Of a stretch of 64,000 nucleotides of DNA, positions 24,334-31,342 are shown one piece after another. Each line of letters starts with the position of its first letter. Within the stretch, counting starts at the first letter, position 1. The position numbers were made by a program, and so were the translations under genes. Source of the DNA: Streptomyces sp. NK15101 (GTDB lineage: Bacteria > Actinomycetota > Actinomycetes > Streptomycetales > Streptomycetaceae); NCBI RefSeq assembly GCF_020400725.1, contig NZ_JAINVG010000007.1:115384-179383 (forward strand), in the 5' to 3' direction. The notes beneath the pieces were generated by a model that saw nothing but the letters and a program-made list of their open reading frames with translations, ran no database searches and was not told where the DNA came from.

Positions 24334-25650
24334 TCACTTCCCTGCCGGAACCGCGACGGCCCCGATGTCGGTCCGGTAGCGCATGCCGGGGAAGCCGACG
24401 CGCTCGATCTGGCCGTAGGCGCGGGCGCGGGCCTCCTCGGGGGTGATGCCGGCGCCGACCACGTGGAGCACCCGGCCGCCGGTGGTGCGCGGGACGCCGG
24501 CCCTGTCGAGCCGGACGTTCGCGCAGAAGACGACGGCCTCGGCGGGGTCGACGCGGTCGAGGCCGCTCACCGCCTGGCCGACGGTGAAGGGGCCGAACGG
24601 CCAGCCGGCCGGGGCGTCCGGGGGACCCGGGTCGACGCTGCCCTGGACGAGCGCGACCGAGCAGCGGGCCCGGCCGTCGGTCTCCAGCCGGTGCCGGCCC
24701 AGCTCGCGGGCGAGCACCGCCTCGCACAGAGCGGTGAAGTCGCTGGTCACGCCGGGCAGGACGACCTCCGCCTCGGAGTCGCCGAAGCGGGCGTTGATCT
24801 CGATGACGACGGGGCCGCGCGGGGTGAGCATGGCGCCGATGTACACGAACCCGGTGAAGTCCAGTCCCTCCGCCCTCAGGCCGCGTACCAGCGGGTCGAC
24901 CAGCGTGGACCGGAGTTCCTCGCGCAGCTCGGGGCTGTCGTCCGGGTGCGGCGCGACGGAGCCCATGCCGTCGCAGTTCTTGCCGGCGTCGTTCTCCAGG
25001 GTGCGCTTGTAGTCGAGGCCGGTGGGGAACAGCAGGGCGCTGTCCCCGTCGAGCAGCGCGAACACCGAGATCTCGGAACCGGTCAGGCGTTCCTCGACGA
25101 CCAGCCGCAGCCCTTCGCCGCACTCGCGGGCGAACCGGTCGACGGCCGCCTCCGCCTCGGCCGTCGAGTCGCAGACCACCGAGCCGTCGCCGTCGGGGGT
25201 CAGCCCGTCGGTCTTGACGACGCAGCGGTACGGGAGGGTCCGCACGTACTCCTTGGCCTTCTCGGCGTCGGTGAAGACCTCGAACCCGGGCACGGGGATG
25301 CCGTGGTGGGCGCAGAACTCCTTGCCGCGGGTCTTGCTGGACTCCAGGGCCGCCGCGGCCCTCGTCGGGCCGATGACCCGGTGTCCGGCGCGGCGCAGTT
25401 CGTCGACGTACCCCAGGGACAGGGCGTCGATGTTCGAGACGAAGACGAAGGAGACGGGGTGCCGTTCCAGGAACGACAGGGCGCTGGCCGGGTCGGTCAG
25501 CGAGACCGACGGGGCGGACACGATGCGCGGATGGTCGATCACGTCGCAGCCGGGCCCGTAGTAGACGGTCACGTCCGGGTCGGTGCGCGTGAACAGGTCG
25601 CAGATCGCGTGGCCGCGTCCGGTGCTGTCGACGACGAGGATCTTCTTCAT
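24334..25650 (-). CDS. PurD-like ATP-grasp ligase (first in cluster)
   Basis: A 438-residue homologue of phosphoribosylamine-glycine ligase. PurD traits: N-domain MKKILVVDSTGRGHAICDLF, KTRGKEFCAHHGIPVPGFEVF, ATP clamp CVVKTDGLTPDGDGSV, GSEISVFALLDGDSALLFPTGLDYKR, NDAGKNCDGMGSV and the metal site VVIEINARFGDSEAEVVLP with an intact E-I-N-A-R. Its place in this operon and the many changes from housekeeping PurD (for example loss of the GGMGAYSP form) argue for a captured paralogue that activates a small carboxylate for coupling to an amine, as seen for PurD-like enzymes in other natural product pathways. Start ATG 25650; AAGG is five bases upstream. Confidence 0.87.
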   Translation of the reverse strand: MKKILVVDSTGRGHAICDLFTRTDPDVTVYYGPGCDVIDHPRIVSAPSVSLTDPASALSFLERHPVSFVFVSNIDALSLGYVDELRRAGHRVIGPTRAAAALESSKTRGKEFCAHHGIPVPGFEVFTDAEKAKEYVRTLPYRCVVKTDGLTPDGDGSVVCDSTAEAEAAVDRFARECGEGLRLVVEERLTGSEISVFALLDGDSALLFPTGLDYKRTLENDAGKNCDGMGSVAPHPDDSPELREELRSTLVDPLVRGLRAEGLDFTGFVYIGAMLTPRGPVVIEINARFGDSEAEVVLPGVTSDFTALCEAVLARELGRHRLETDGRARCSVALVQGSVDPGPPDAPAGWPFGPFTVGQAVSGLDRVDPAEAVVFCANVRLDRAGVPRTTGGRVLHVVGAGITPEEARARAYGQIERVGFPGMRYRTDIGAVAVPAGK

Positions 25651-25675
25651 GGGCCTTGCTCGTGTGGTCACGGTG

Positions 25676-26803
25676 TCACCCCGCCGTCGACGGGGTGAGC
25701 GGAGCGGACGGCACGGCGGTCCAGTCACGGACGCTGTTGCCGACGTAGACGTGGGTGAGCAGGCCGCCCCACGCCTCGTAGTAGCGGTCGGCGTTGCCCT
25801 GCGCGAGGTCGTCGTTGCGGACCCAGGAGGAGTTCGCCCAGTCGCACTTGGGCCGGACGTGGTGCAGGTCGTGCTGCACGGTGTCGCCGACGAGGATGCA
25901 CATGCGGTACGGGGCGTAGAGCAGCGTCATCCGCAGCCACCAGCCGGTCCAGGCGGCGAGCCGGCCGGCCGCGCCCAGCGAGGCGGTGTCCGGGACGGGC
26001 TCCCCGCAGAACCGGCCGAAGGTCAGCTCGTCGCGCTGCGCCTTGGTGAGGCGCTCGGCGTTGCCGTGGATCCACCAGCGGTGCTCGCTGAGCGTGTACA
26101 GCAGGGTCTGGTTCTGGAAGAAGAACGTCAGCGGGACGAACCAGAGCAGCAGCCACTGGACCCACCAGCCGGTGACCGCCAGCAGGGCGACGGTCACCGC
26201 CAGGAAGCCGTACGCCATCGCCATCCGGTACAGCGGGGAACGGCTCAGGAAGTTGGCCCGGATCCGGCTGAACAGGAAGGACCGGTGGTGGCGGGGCGAG
26301 ACCAGCGCGCGCAGCAGGTAGCCGCGGAACTCCTTGCGGGTCATGCCCGGCCGGGCGCCGGTGCTCTGCAGGTACAGCGTGTCGCCGTCCTTGAGGGAGC
26401 AGGGGAAGGCGTGGTGGGTGAGGTGCTCGTCGCGGTTGCCGTCGAAGGGCGGCCGCCACAGCAGGGTGGTGATCAGCTCGCTGACGACCCGGTTTCCCTG
26501 TTTGGAGGCGGTGAACATCCGGTGCAGCGTCTGGTGGACGACGACGACGTCCAGCCGCCGCATGCCGCCGGCCGTGACGGGCCAGCTGAGCAGCAGCACC
26601 GGGACGAGGACGTACCAGGGCCGGGTCAGGGCCCAGGCGCCGGCGGCGACGGAGACGGCGGTCTGCACCGCGCCGGCGATCAGGGCCAGGGTGGGGCGCC
26701 ACATGACCCGGGGTGCGGTGCCGGCCAGGGGCACGCCGGTCACCCAGGTCAGGAAGGGCTGTACGAGGCGCGGCAGGCCGCGCATCGTCTCGCGTGGTTG
26801 CAT
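25676..26803 (-). CDS. Membrane di-iron fatty acid desaturase/hydroxylase-type protein
   Basis: A 375-residue integral membrane oxygenase with the eight-His pattern of this superfamily: HxxxH at 90-94 (VVHQTLHRM), HxxHH at 127-131 (DEHLTHHAF) and HxxHH at 311-315 (QHDLHHVRP). Four to five hydrophobic helices flank the boxes (TLALIAGAVQTAVSVAAGAWAL, YVLVPVLLLSWPV, FLAVTVALLAVTGWWVQWLLLWFVPLTFFF). Family members desaturate, hydroxylate or epoxidise lipid or small-molecule substrates with O2 and a ferredoxin. In an amino-acid ligase operon the substrate is more likely a pathway intermediate than a membrane lipid, but that is inference. GAGGAG ribosome site upstream of ATG 26803. Confidence 0.85.
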   Translation of the reverse strand: MQPRETMRGLPRLVQPFLTWVTGVPLAGTAPRVMWRPTLALIAGAVQTAVSVAAGAWALTRPWYVLVPVLLLSWPVTAGGMRRLDVVVVHQTLHRMFTASKQGNRVVSELITTLLWRPPFDGNRDEHLTHHAFPCSLKDGDTLYLQSTGARPGMTRKEFRGYLLRALVSPRHHRSFLFSRIRANFLSRSPLYRMAMAYGFLAVTVALLAVTGWWVQWLLLWFVPLTFFFQNQTLLYTLSEHRWWIHGNAERLTKAQRDELTFGRFCGEPVPDTASLGAAGRLAAWTGWWLRMTLLYAPYRMCILVGDTVQHDLHHVRPKCDWANSSWVRNDDLAQGNADRYYEAWGGLLTHVYVGNSVRDWTAVPSAPLTPSTAG

Positions 26804-26832
26804 CGTTGGCTCCTCGGTGGGCGACCGGGGCG

Positions 26833-27624
26833 TCAGCCGGCGCTGCGCGGATCGCGGACGCCGCCGAACAGGGCGTCGTTGGTCTCGTGCGTCATGGGGC
26901 GGCTGAGGTCGTCCTCGCTGGCCAGCGTCATGTTGACGATCGTGCGGCGGCCGTTGCCGCGGATCGGGTACACGCGGTGCATGGTGGTGTTCGTCTTCAC
27001 GACGTACGCGTCGCCGGGCTCCAGCGCGTAGGAGCGGACCTGGCTGCTGATCAGCGCACCGTGGACGTCGGGGTTCTCCTTGTCCCAGGAGGTGTTCGCG
27101 ACCGCCTGGACGAAGCCGCCCTCGGTGTAGTGCGGTGCCTCGAGGACCAGGATGATGCCGTAGGTGTAGTCGTCCCAGTGCCAGCCGTGGGTGTCGCCCG
27201 ACTTCAGCAGGCGGCTGATGACGTAGTGCTCGCCGGCGTACGGACAGGTGTGGACCTTCTCGCCGACGACGCGGGAGACGAGGTCCAGGACCTGGGGGGA
27301 GAAGTAGAACGCGTCGATCAACGGGCCCTCGTCCTTGATGACGGGCTGGCCGACGGTGGTCATGCTGCGCGGGGTGTTGTCCGTGATCTCGAAGGTGAGA
27401 TCGTGGCTGACACCGTGCCGGTCCATGATGCCGAATGCCTCGTCCCGGATCGGACCGAAGAGTTCCGGCGGGAGCAGGCCGCGCAGCGGCACGATGTGTT
27501 CCGCGGCGAATTTCTCGCGCACTCCGGCCATCACCGCGGCGTCGAAATTCTTCGCGAAGTGGCGTTCCAGCAGGCCGTCCACCTCTTCCGCAGCCACCTG
27601 CGCCACACTTCCGTCGATCGTCAT
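26833..27624 (-). CDS. BesD-like Fe(II)/2-oxoglutarate oxygenase with HxD triad
   Basis: A 263-residue cupin-fold oxygenase. It resembles the family of BesD, the lysine halogenase, in size and in the GDTHGWHWDDYTYG segment. The iron site is H149-W-D151 plus H216 in TTMHRVYPIRG, with the 2OG-binding Arg about ten residues on (GRRTIV). BesD-type halogenases have Gly where Asp151 stands; the Asp predicts hydroxylation, or desaturation, rather than chlorination. A free amino acid such as lysine, ornithine or diaminobutyrate is the most likely substrate, fitting the EctB-like gene in the same operon. GAGGGGG ribosome site in front of ATG 27624. Family call moderate, triad assignment good. Confidence 0.8.
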   Translation of the reverse strand: MTIDGSVAQVAAEEVDGLLERHFAKNFDAAVMAGVREKFAAEHIVPLRGLLPPELFGPIRDEAFGIMDRHGVSHDLTFEITDNTPRSMTTVGQPVIKDEGPLIDAFYFSPQVLDLVSRVVGEKVHTCPYAGEHYVISRLLKSGDTHGWHWDDYTYGIILVLEAPHYTEGGFVQAVANTSWDKENPDVHGALISSQVRSYALEPGDAYVVKTNTTMHRVYPIRGNGRRTIVNMTLASEDDLSRPMTHETNDALFGGVRDPRSAG

Positions 27625-27685
27625 GCGTTCCCCCTCGTCGATTTTTGCGTGCGTTTCCGTGCGTTTTCGGTGTCGTGCAGGGTGA

Positions 27686-28519
27686 TCAGAGTCCGGCGGA
27701 CACAAGAGGACGCGTGAATTCCAGCGCGTGGACCAGGAAGCGCTCACCCTCGAATTCCGCGCGGCCGTCGGCCCGCAGCTTCTCGAGGTGACCGAGCATG
27801 ATGTCCTTGTGCTCCGCGTAGCTTTCCAGCGGAATGTCCATTTCGCAGACCTCGATGGTGCGGACCTCGTAGCCCTTGGCGCACATCTCGGAAACCGTGC
27901 GGGCCACGTCGGCCAGCGAGGAATGGGCCATGACCAGTCGGCCGCCGGGCACGAGCAGGTCGTCGATCCGGGCGACGACGGCGTCGTACATGCCGCGGCC
28001 CTCGCGGCCGGCGACCAGAGCCGTCTCCAGTCCGCTGTCGGTGGAGTAGCGAGGGTCGTACGGCAGGTGCGGCGGGTTCGTCACGACGAGGTCGGCCTTC
28101 TCCACCGGCGCGAAGCCGGCGAGGTCGGCGGTGACGCAGGACACGCGATTGACGTCGAGACCGTTGCGGGCGACGTTGGCCAGGGTGTCCCCGGCGGCGG
28201 CGGCGTTGACGTCCAGGGCCGTGACGTGCGAGGCGCCGCCCGCCAGCAGGGCGACCGTGTAGAGGCCGGAACCGCAGCCCAGGTCGAAGGCGGTGAGGCC
28301 GCGCGGGTCGGGCGCGCTCGGGTGGTTGAGGGCGGCGACCAGGCTCAGGCCGCAGTCGGTGGGGAAGAGCACCTCGGCGGGGTCCTCCACCTCGATGCGC
28401 AGCGGCCGACCGCGGTACTCGAAGACGCCGTAGGCGGGGCGGGCGAACCAGAGGGTCCCCTTCCCTCCGACGGGCAGGGATCGTTTCTCGACCGGCGCCG
28501 TGATCGGGGCAGCACTCAT
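27686..28519 (-). CDS. Class I SAM-dependent methyltransferase (HemK/PrmC-like), first gene of operon
   Basis: A 277-residue methyltransferase. Motif I AFDLGCGSGLYTVALLAGG near 95, acidic motif II ALDVNAAAAG, and motif IV VVTNPPHLPYD with N148-P-P-H151. NPPY/H is typical of enzymes that methylate planar nitrogen, such as amide or heteroaryl N, as in HemK/PrmC. It probably N-methylates the peptide or one of its amino acids. First gene after the long leader; ATG 28519 with a weak AAAGG about 12 bases upstream. A 61-base gap leads to the oxygenase. It could instead modify a carrier or protein; context favours the small product. Confidence 0.85.
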   Translation of the reverse strand: MSAAPITAPVEKRSLPVGGKGTLWFARPAYGVFEYRGRPLRIEVEDPAEVLFPTDCGLSLVAALNHPSAPDPRGLTAFDLGCGSGLYTVALLAGGASHVTALDVNAAAAGDTLANVARNGLDVNRVSCVTADLAGFAPVEKADLVVTNPPHLPYDPRYSTDSGLETALVAGREGRGMYDAVVARIDDLLVPGGRLVMAHSSLADVARTVSEMCAKGYEVRTIEVCEMDIPLESYAEHKDIMLGHLEKLRADGRAEFEGERFLVHALEFTRPLVSAGL

Positions 28520-28549
28520 CGCAGCCTGAACCTTTCGGTGGAGTGGGCA

Positions 28550-28600
28550 GGGCGGAAGCAGAGCTCGGGCGGAAGCAGGGTTCGGGCGGAACGGACTCGG
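28550..28600 (-). repeat. Three tandem 17-nt repeats in the leader of the ATP-grasp operon
   Basis: GGGCGGAAGCAGAGCTC, GGGCGGAAGCAGGGTTC and GGGCGGAACGGACTCGG lie head to tail (plus-strand reading), the first two differing at two positions. They end 31 bases in front of the methyltransferase start. Evenly phased short direct repeats in this place often bind a regulator; 17 nt is 1.6 helical turns, so repeats lie on alternating faces. Function not known. Confidence 0.5.
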
Positions 28601-29027
28601 AAGGGGATCCGGACGCGCCGAAACGGGCCGAACACTCTCGGGAAATTCCGGAAGAAGGCATGGTGAACGCGCACGCGCCGAACAACGGGAAACCACCCGA
28701 ACGGAAAGCGGGCGCGTCAGCCGCTACTCACCGGAGAGCAGCGGAAGAAGGCACGGCCTCAGGAGAATGGGCCGGCGGGAACGGGCTGGATGGCCCGTAC
28801 CGTCAGAACATGGACCGAGACGCTGCGGGGACGCCGTGGAACCGGCGGGCGCGCACTCGATCGGGACGGTGGTAAAGGTGGGGGGTCGACGTGCTCAAAG
28901 TGACTGCCTCCGGACGAGGGGTAAACCGGAATCGCTGCTTACGGACGCGGATGGCGCCGTACGGGTCGGCCCAGGGTGGTGATGCGCCGGTGAGCGCGGA
29001 GTCGTACTGGTTTTTGAGCCGTCGCAG
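28601..29027. other. Long untranslated leader/intergenic stretch without a supported gene
   Basis: About 430 bases between the tandem repeats and the predicted promoter. Short open frames here lack normal codon bias. I see no riboswitch that I recognise. The A-rich ribosome-like patches (GGAGAA, GGAAAG) are on the plus strand and lead to no gene. Confidence 0.4.
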
Positions 29028-29057
29028 AAACTAGTGATCGCGAAAGGAGTACGTCAA
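29028..29057 (-). promoter_or_regulatory. Predicted housekeeping promoter of the ATP-grasp operon
   Basis: On the minus strand TTGACG, 18-base spacer, TAGTTT: a good match to the HrdB consensus. It points at the methyltransferase and would give a leader of about 500 nt. It lies in the most A+T-rich stretch of the region (28990-29140). Confidence 0.5.
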
Positions 29058-29106
29058 CCCTCGGTATTCATATTCTTCAAGTCGGAGCTTCGCGATACTG
29101 CCGCTG

Positions 29107-29140
29107 GCATATGCAGAAGTGGCTGGATCTATGCATATGC
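29107..29140. repeat. Pair of GCATATGC palindromes, 26 bases apart
   Basis: GCATATGC at 29107-29114 and again at 29133-29140, each self-complementary, with start-to-start distance of 26 bases (2.5 turns). Upstream of the predicted -35 of the ATP-grasp operon, so a regulator site for that promoter is possible. Confidence 0.4.
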
Positions 29141-29141
29141 G

Positions 29142-29181
29142 GAGAGGGCCGCCCCCCGGTCGGCCGGGGGGCGGCCCTCTC
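29142..29181. terminator. Perfect 18-bp terminator hairpin after ohr
   Basis: Arms GAGAGGGCCGCCCCCCGG and CCGGGGGGCGGCCCTCTC around TCGG. It stops transcription from the Ohr gene (minus) and insulates the ATP-grasp promoter region. Confidence 0.85.
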
Positions 29182-29214
29182 AGGACCTGCGGGCCGAAGG
29201 CCCTGGGGTCGGAC

Positions 29215-29637
29215 TCAGACGGCGAGCTCGACCGTGATGTTGCCGCGGGTCGCCTTGGAGTACGGGCAGACCTGGTGGGCCTTCTCGATCAGGCTCTTGG
29301 CGGTCTCGGCGTCCACGTTCGGGATGGTCGCCGAGATCTTGACGATGATGCCGAAGCCGTCGTCGTTCTTGCCGATGCCGACCTCGGCGGTGACCGTCGA
29401 GCCGGAGACGTCGGCGTTCTCGTTGCGCGCGACGACGCCGAGCGCGCCCTGGAAGCAGGCGCTGTAGCCGGCCGCGAAGAGCTGCTCGGGGTTGGTGCCC
29501 GCGCCCGAGCCGCCCATGGCCTTGGGCGGGTTCACGACGACGTCGAGCTGACCGTCGTCGGTGGCGACGCGCCCGTCACGGCCGTTCTCGGCGGTGGCGA
29601 CGGCGGTGTAGAGGACGTCCGACTGCTGGATGGACAT
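29215..29637 (-). CDS. Organic hydroperoxide resistance protein (Ohr, OsmC family)
   Basis: A 140-residue thiol peroxidase that reduces organic hydroperoxides in the cytosol, usually recharged by lipoylated proteins. The catalytic cysteines are Cys61 (AAGYSACFQGAL) and Cys124 (HQVCPYSKATRGN); the N-terminal VLYTAVATAENGRDG is typical of Ohr rather than OsmC. ATG 29637 follows GAAGGAAG. Unlike the second Ohr at 52812, this copy has no adjacent OhrR and no 22-bp palindrome, so it may be constitutive or controlled in trans. Confidence 0.94.
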   Translation of the reverse strand: MSIQQSDVLYTAVATAENGRDGRVATDDGQLDVVVNPPKAMGGSGAGTNPEQLFAAGYSACFQGALGVVARNENADVSGSTVTAEVGIGKNDDGFGIIVKISATIPNVDAETAKSLIEKAHQVCPYSKATRGNITVELAV

Positions 29638-29701
29638 GCTGGGTACTTCCTTCTGCGGTTCGCCGCGACTCGCGCCCACGATCGCGACGGCTGAGGGAAG
29701 A

Positions 29702-30721
29702 CTAGCGGGTCGCCGAGACGATCATCTTTCCGGTGTTGTCGCCGCGGAGCAGACCGAGGAAGGCGTCCACGCCGTTCTCGATGCCCTCGACGAAGGTCTC
29801 GCGGTGCTTCAGCTCGCCCGAGGCGAGCCAGCCGCCGACCTCCCGGACGAACTGGTCCTGCAGACCGTAGTGGTCGCCGACGAGGACGCCCTGGAGCCGC
29901 AGCCGCTTGCCGATGATCATCGCCATGTTGCGCGGGCCCGGGACCGGCTCGGTGTCGTTGTACTGGGCGATCATGCCGCAGATGGTGGCGCGGCCGTGCA
30001 CGTTGAGCGAGGAGATCGCGGCTTCGAGGTGGTCCCCGCCGACGTTGTCGAAGTAGACGTCGATGCCGTCCGGGGCGGCCTCGCGGAGCTGGTCCTTGAC
30101 CGGGCCGTTCTTGTAGTTGAAGGCCGCGTCGAAGCCGAGCTCCTCGACGAGGAACTCGACCTTCTCGTCGGAGCCGGCGGAGCCGATGACCCGGGAGGCG
30201 CCCTTGAGCCGCGCCATCTGGCCGACCTGGCTGCCGACGGCGCCGGCCGCGCCGGAGACGAAGACGGCGTCGCCCTCCTTGAAGGAGGCGACCTCGAAGA
30301 GGCCGGCGTAGGCCGTGAGGCCGGTCATGCCGAGCACGCCCAGGTAGGCGGAGAGGGGGGCGAGGGCCGGGTCGACCTTGGTGGCGTGCTGGGCCGGGAC
30401 GTCGGCGTACTCGCGCCAGCCGAGGCCGTGCAGGACGTGGTCGCCGACGGCGAAGCCCTCGGCGTTGGACGCCACGACCTCGCCGACCGCGCCGCCGTCC
30501 ATGGGGTGGTCGAGCTTGAAGGGCGGGATGTACGACTTCACGTCGTTCATCCGGCCGCGCATGTACGGGTCGACGGAGAAGTGCAGGTTGCGCACGAGGA
30601 TGCGGCCCTCGGCGGGCTCGGCGACCGGGGTCTCGCGCAGGGCGAAGTCCGCCGGCACGGGCCAGCCGTGCGGACGGGCGACGAGGTGCCACTCACGGCT
30701 GGACGCGGGAAGAACGGACAT
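29702..30721 (-). CDS. NADP-dependent MDR-family oxidoreductase (2-alkenal/prostaglandin reductase type)
   Basis: A 339-residue zinc-independent medium-chain reductase. N-domain with SVDPYMRGRMND, Rossmann fold with VFVSGAAGAVGSQVGQMARLKGASRVIGSAGSDEKV near 150-185, followed by FDAAFNYKNG and DVYFDNVGGDHLEAA. These are marks of the LTB4-DH/NADPH-dependent curcumin and alkenal reductases, which reduce activated C=C bonds. ATG 30721 is nine bases from GGAGG; a GTG two codons earlier is too close. Divergent from a MarR regulator with a dyad between, so it is probably induced by reactive carbonyl or phenolic stress. Confidence 0.93.
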   Translation of the reverse strand: MSVLPASSREWHLVARPHGWPVPADFALRETPVAEPAEGRILVRNLHFSVDPYMRGRMNDVKSYIPPFKLDHPMDGGAVGEVVASNAEGFAVGDHVLHGLGWREYADVPAQHATKVDPALAPLSAYLGVLGMTGLTAYAGLFEVASFKEGDAVFVSGAAGAVGSQVGQMARLKGASRVIGSAGSDEKVEFLVEELGFDAAFNYKNGPVKDQLREAAPDGIDVYFDNVGGDHLEAAISSLNVHGRATICGMIAQYNDTEPVPGPRNMAMIIGKRLRLQGVLVGDHYGLQDQFVREVGGWLASGELKHRETFVEGIENGVDAFLGLLRGDNTGKMIVSATR

Positions 30722-30771
30722 GAGCACGGCCTCCAGAAAAGCTTCTGATCACAAAAGGTTCACTACCTCAA

Positions 30772-30801
30772 ACAACCATGCGCCTACATATTTCATGTTG
30801 T
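30772..30801. promoter_or_regulatory. Candidate MarR operator between MDR reductase and marR
   Basis: ACAACCATG-N13-CATGTTGT, arms complementary except for one bulged C. It is in the A+T-rich divergent region. A TAGACT -10 follows at 30814-30819, seven bases ahead of the ATG at 30827, consistent with a leaderless marR transcript. Confidence 0.5.
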
Positions 30802-30826
30802 CAAGCATCTGGGTAGACTGATGCCC

Positions 30827-31261
30827 ATGGCCACCTCACGCACGGACCCCCTGACCCTCGAAGTCGTCGAGCTGATCGGCACGGTCGTGGCGCGCTACTA
30901 CGAGGAGTACGAGCAGGCGGCCGCGCAGCACGCGCTGACCGGCGCCCAGGCCCGCGTCCTCGGACTGCTCTCGCTCGATCCGCTGCCGATGCGCCGCATC
31001 GCCCAGAAGCTCAAGTGCGAGCCCTCCAACATCACCGGGATCGTCGACCGCCTGGAGGCCCGCGGCCTGGTCGAGCGCCGGCCCGACCCGGCCGACCGGC
31101 GCGTCAAGCTGGCCGTCCCCACGGACGAGGGCCGGGACACCGCCCGCCGGCTGCGCGAGTCCCTCGACTTCGCGCGCGAACCGCTCGGCGAACTGACCGA
31201 GACCGAGCGGACCCTGCTCCGGGACCTGCTGAAGCGGATGCTGGGCGCGGACGCGGCGTAG
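30827..31261 (+). CDS. MarR family transcriptional regulator
   Basis: A 144-residue winged-helix regulator. The recognition region is PLPMRRIAQKLKCEPSNITGIVDRLEARGLVERRPDPADRRVKLAVPTDEG (residues 55-105), with the wing DPADRR, flanked by dimerisation helices at both ends. It has one Cys, in the recognition helix (LKCEPS), which is an unusual place for a redox switch. ATGs at 30821 and 30827 are both possible; the second fits the -10 position. Likely represses itself and the divergent oxidoreductase. Confidence 0.92.
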   Translation: MATSRTDPLTLEVVELIGTVVARYYEEYEQAAAQHALTGAQARVLGLLSLDPLPMRRIAQKLKCEPSNITGIVDRLEARGLVERRPDPADRRVKLAVPTDEGRDTARRLRESLDFAREPLGELTETERTLLRDLLKRMLGADAA

Positions 31262-31342
31262 GGCCGGGGCCCCGGACGGACCACGGCCTCGAACGGACCA
31301 CCGGTTTCAGGCACCCCACCCCTCTCAGGGGCACCTCCAGCC

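Noticed and set aside
24334..25650. Housekeeping purD
   Set aside because: It lies in mid-operon among other ligases and tailoring enzymes and lacks parts of the standard PurD glycine-motif form; kept as a paralogue unless no other purD exists.
26833..27624. Radical halogenase call for the BesD-like protein
   Set aside because: The triad has Asp151 in HWD, whereas halogenases of this family have Gly there.
28543..29237. Small open frames on the plus strand in the ATP-grasp leader region
   Set aside because: Third-position G+C is not raised, there are no ribosome sites, and the peptides look random.
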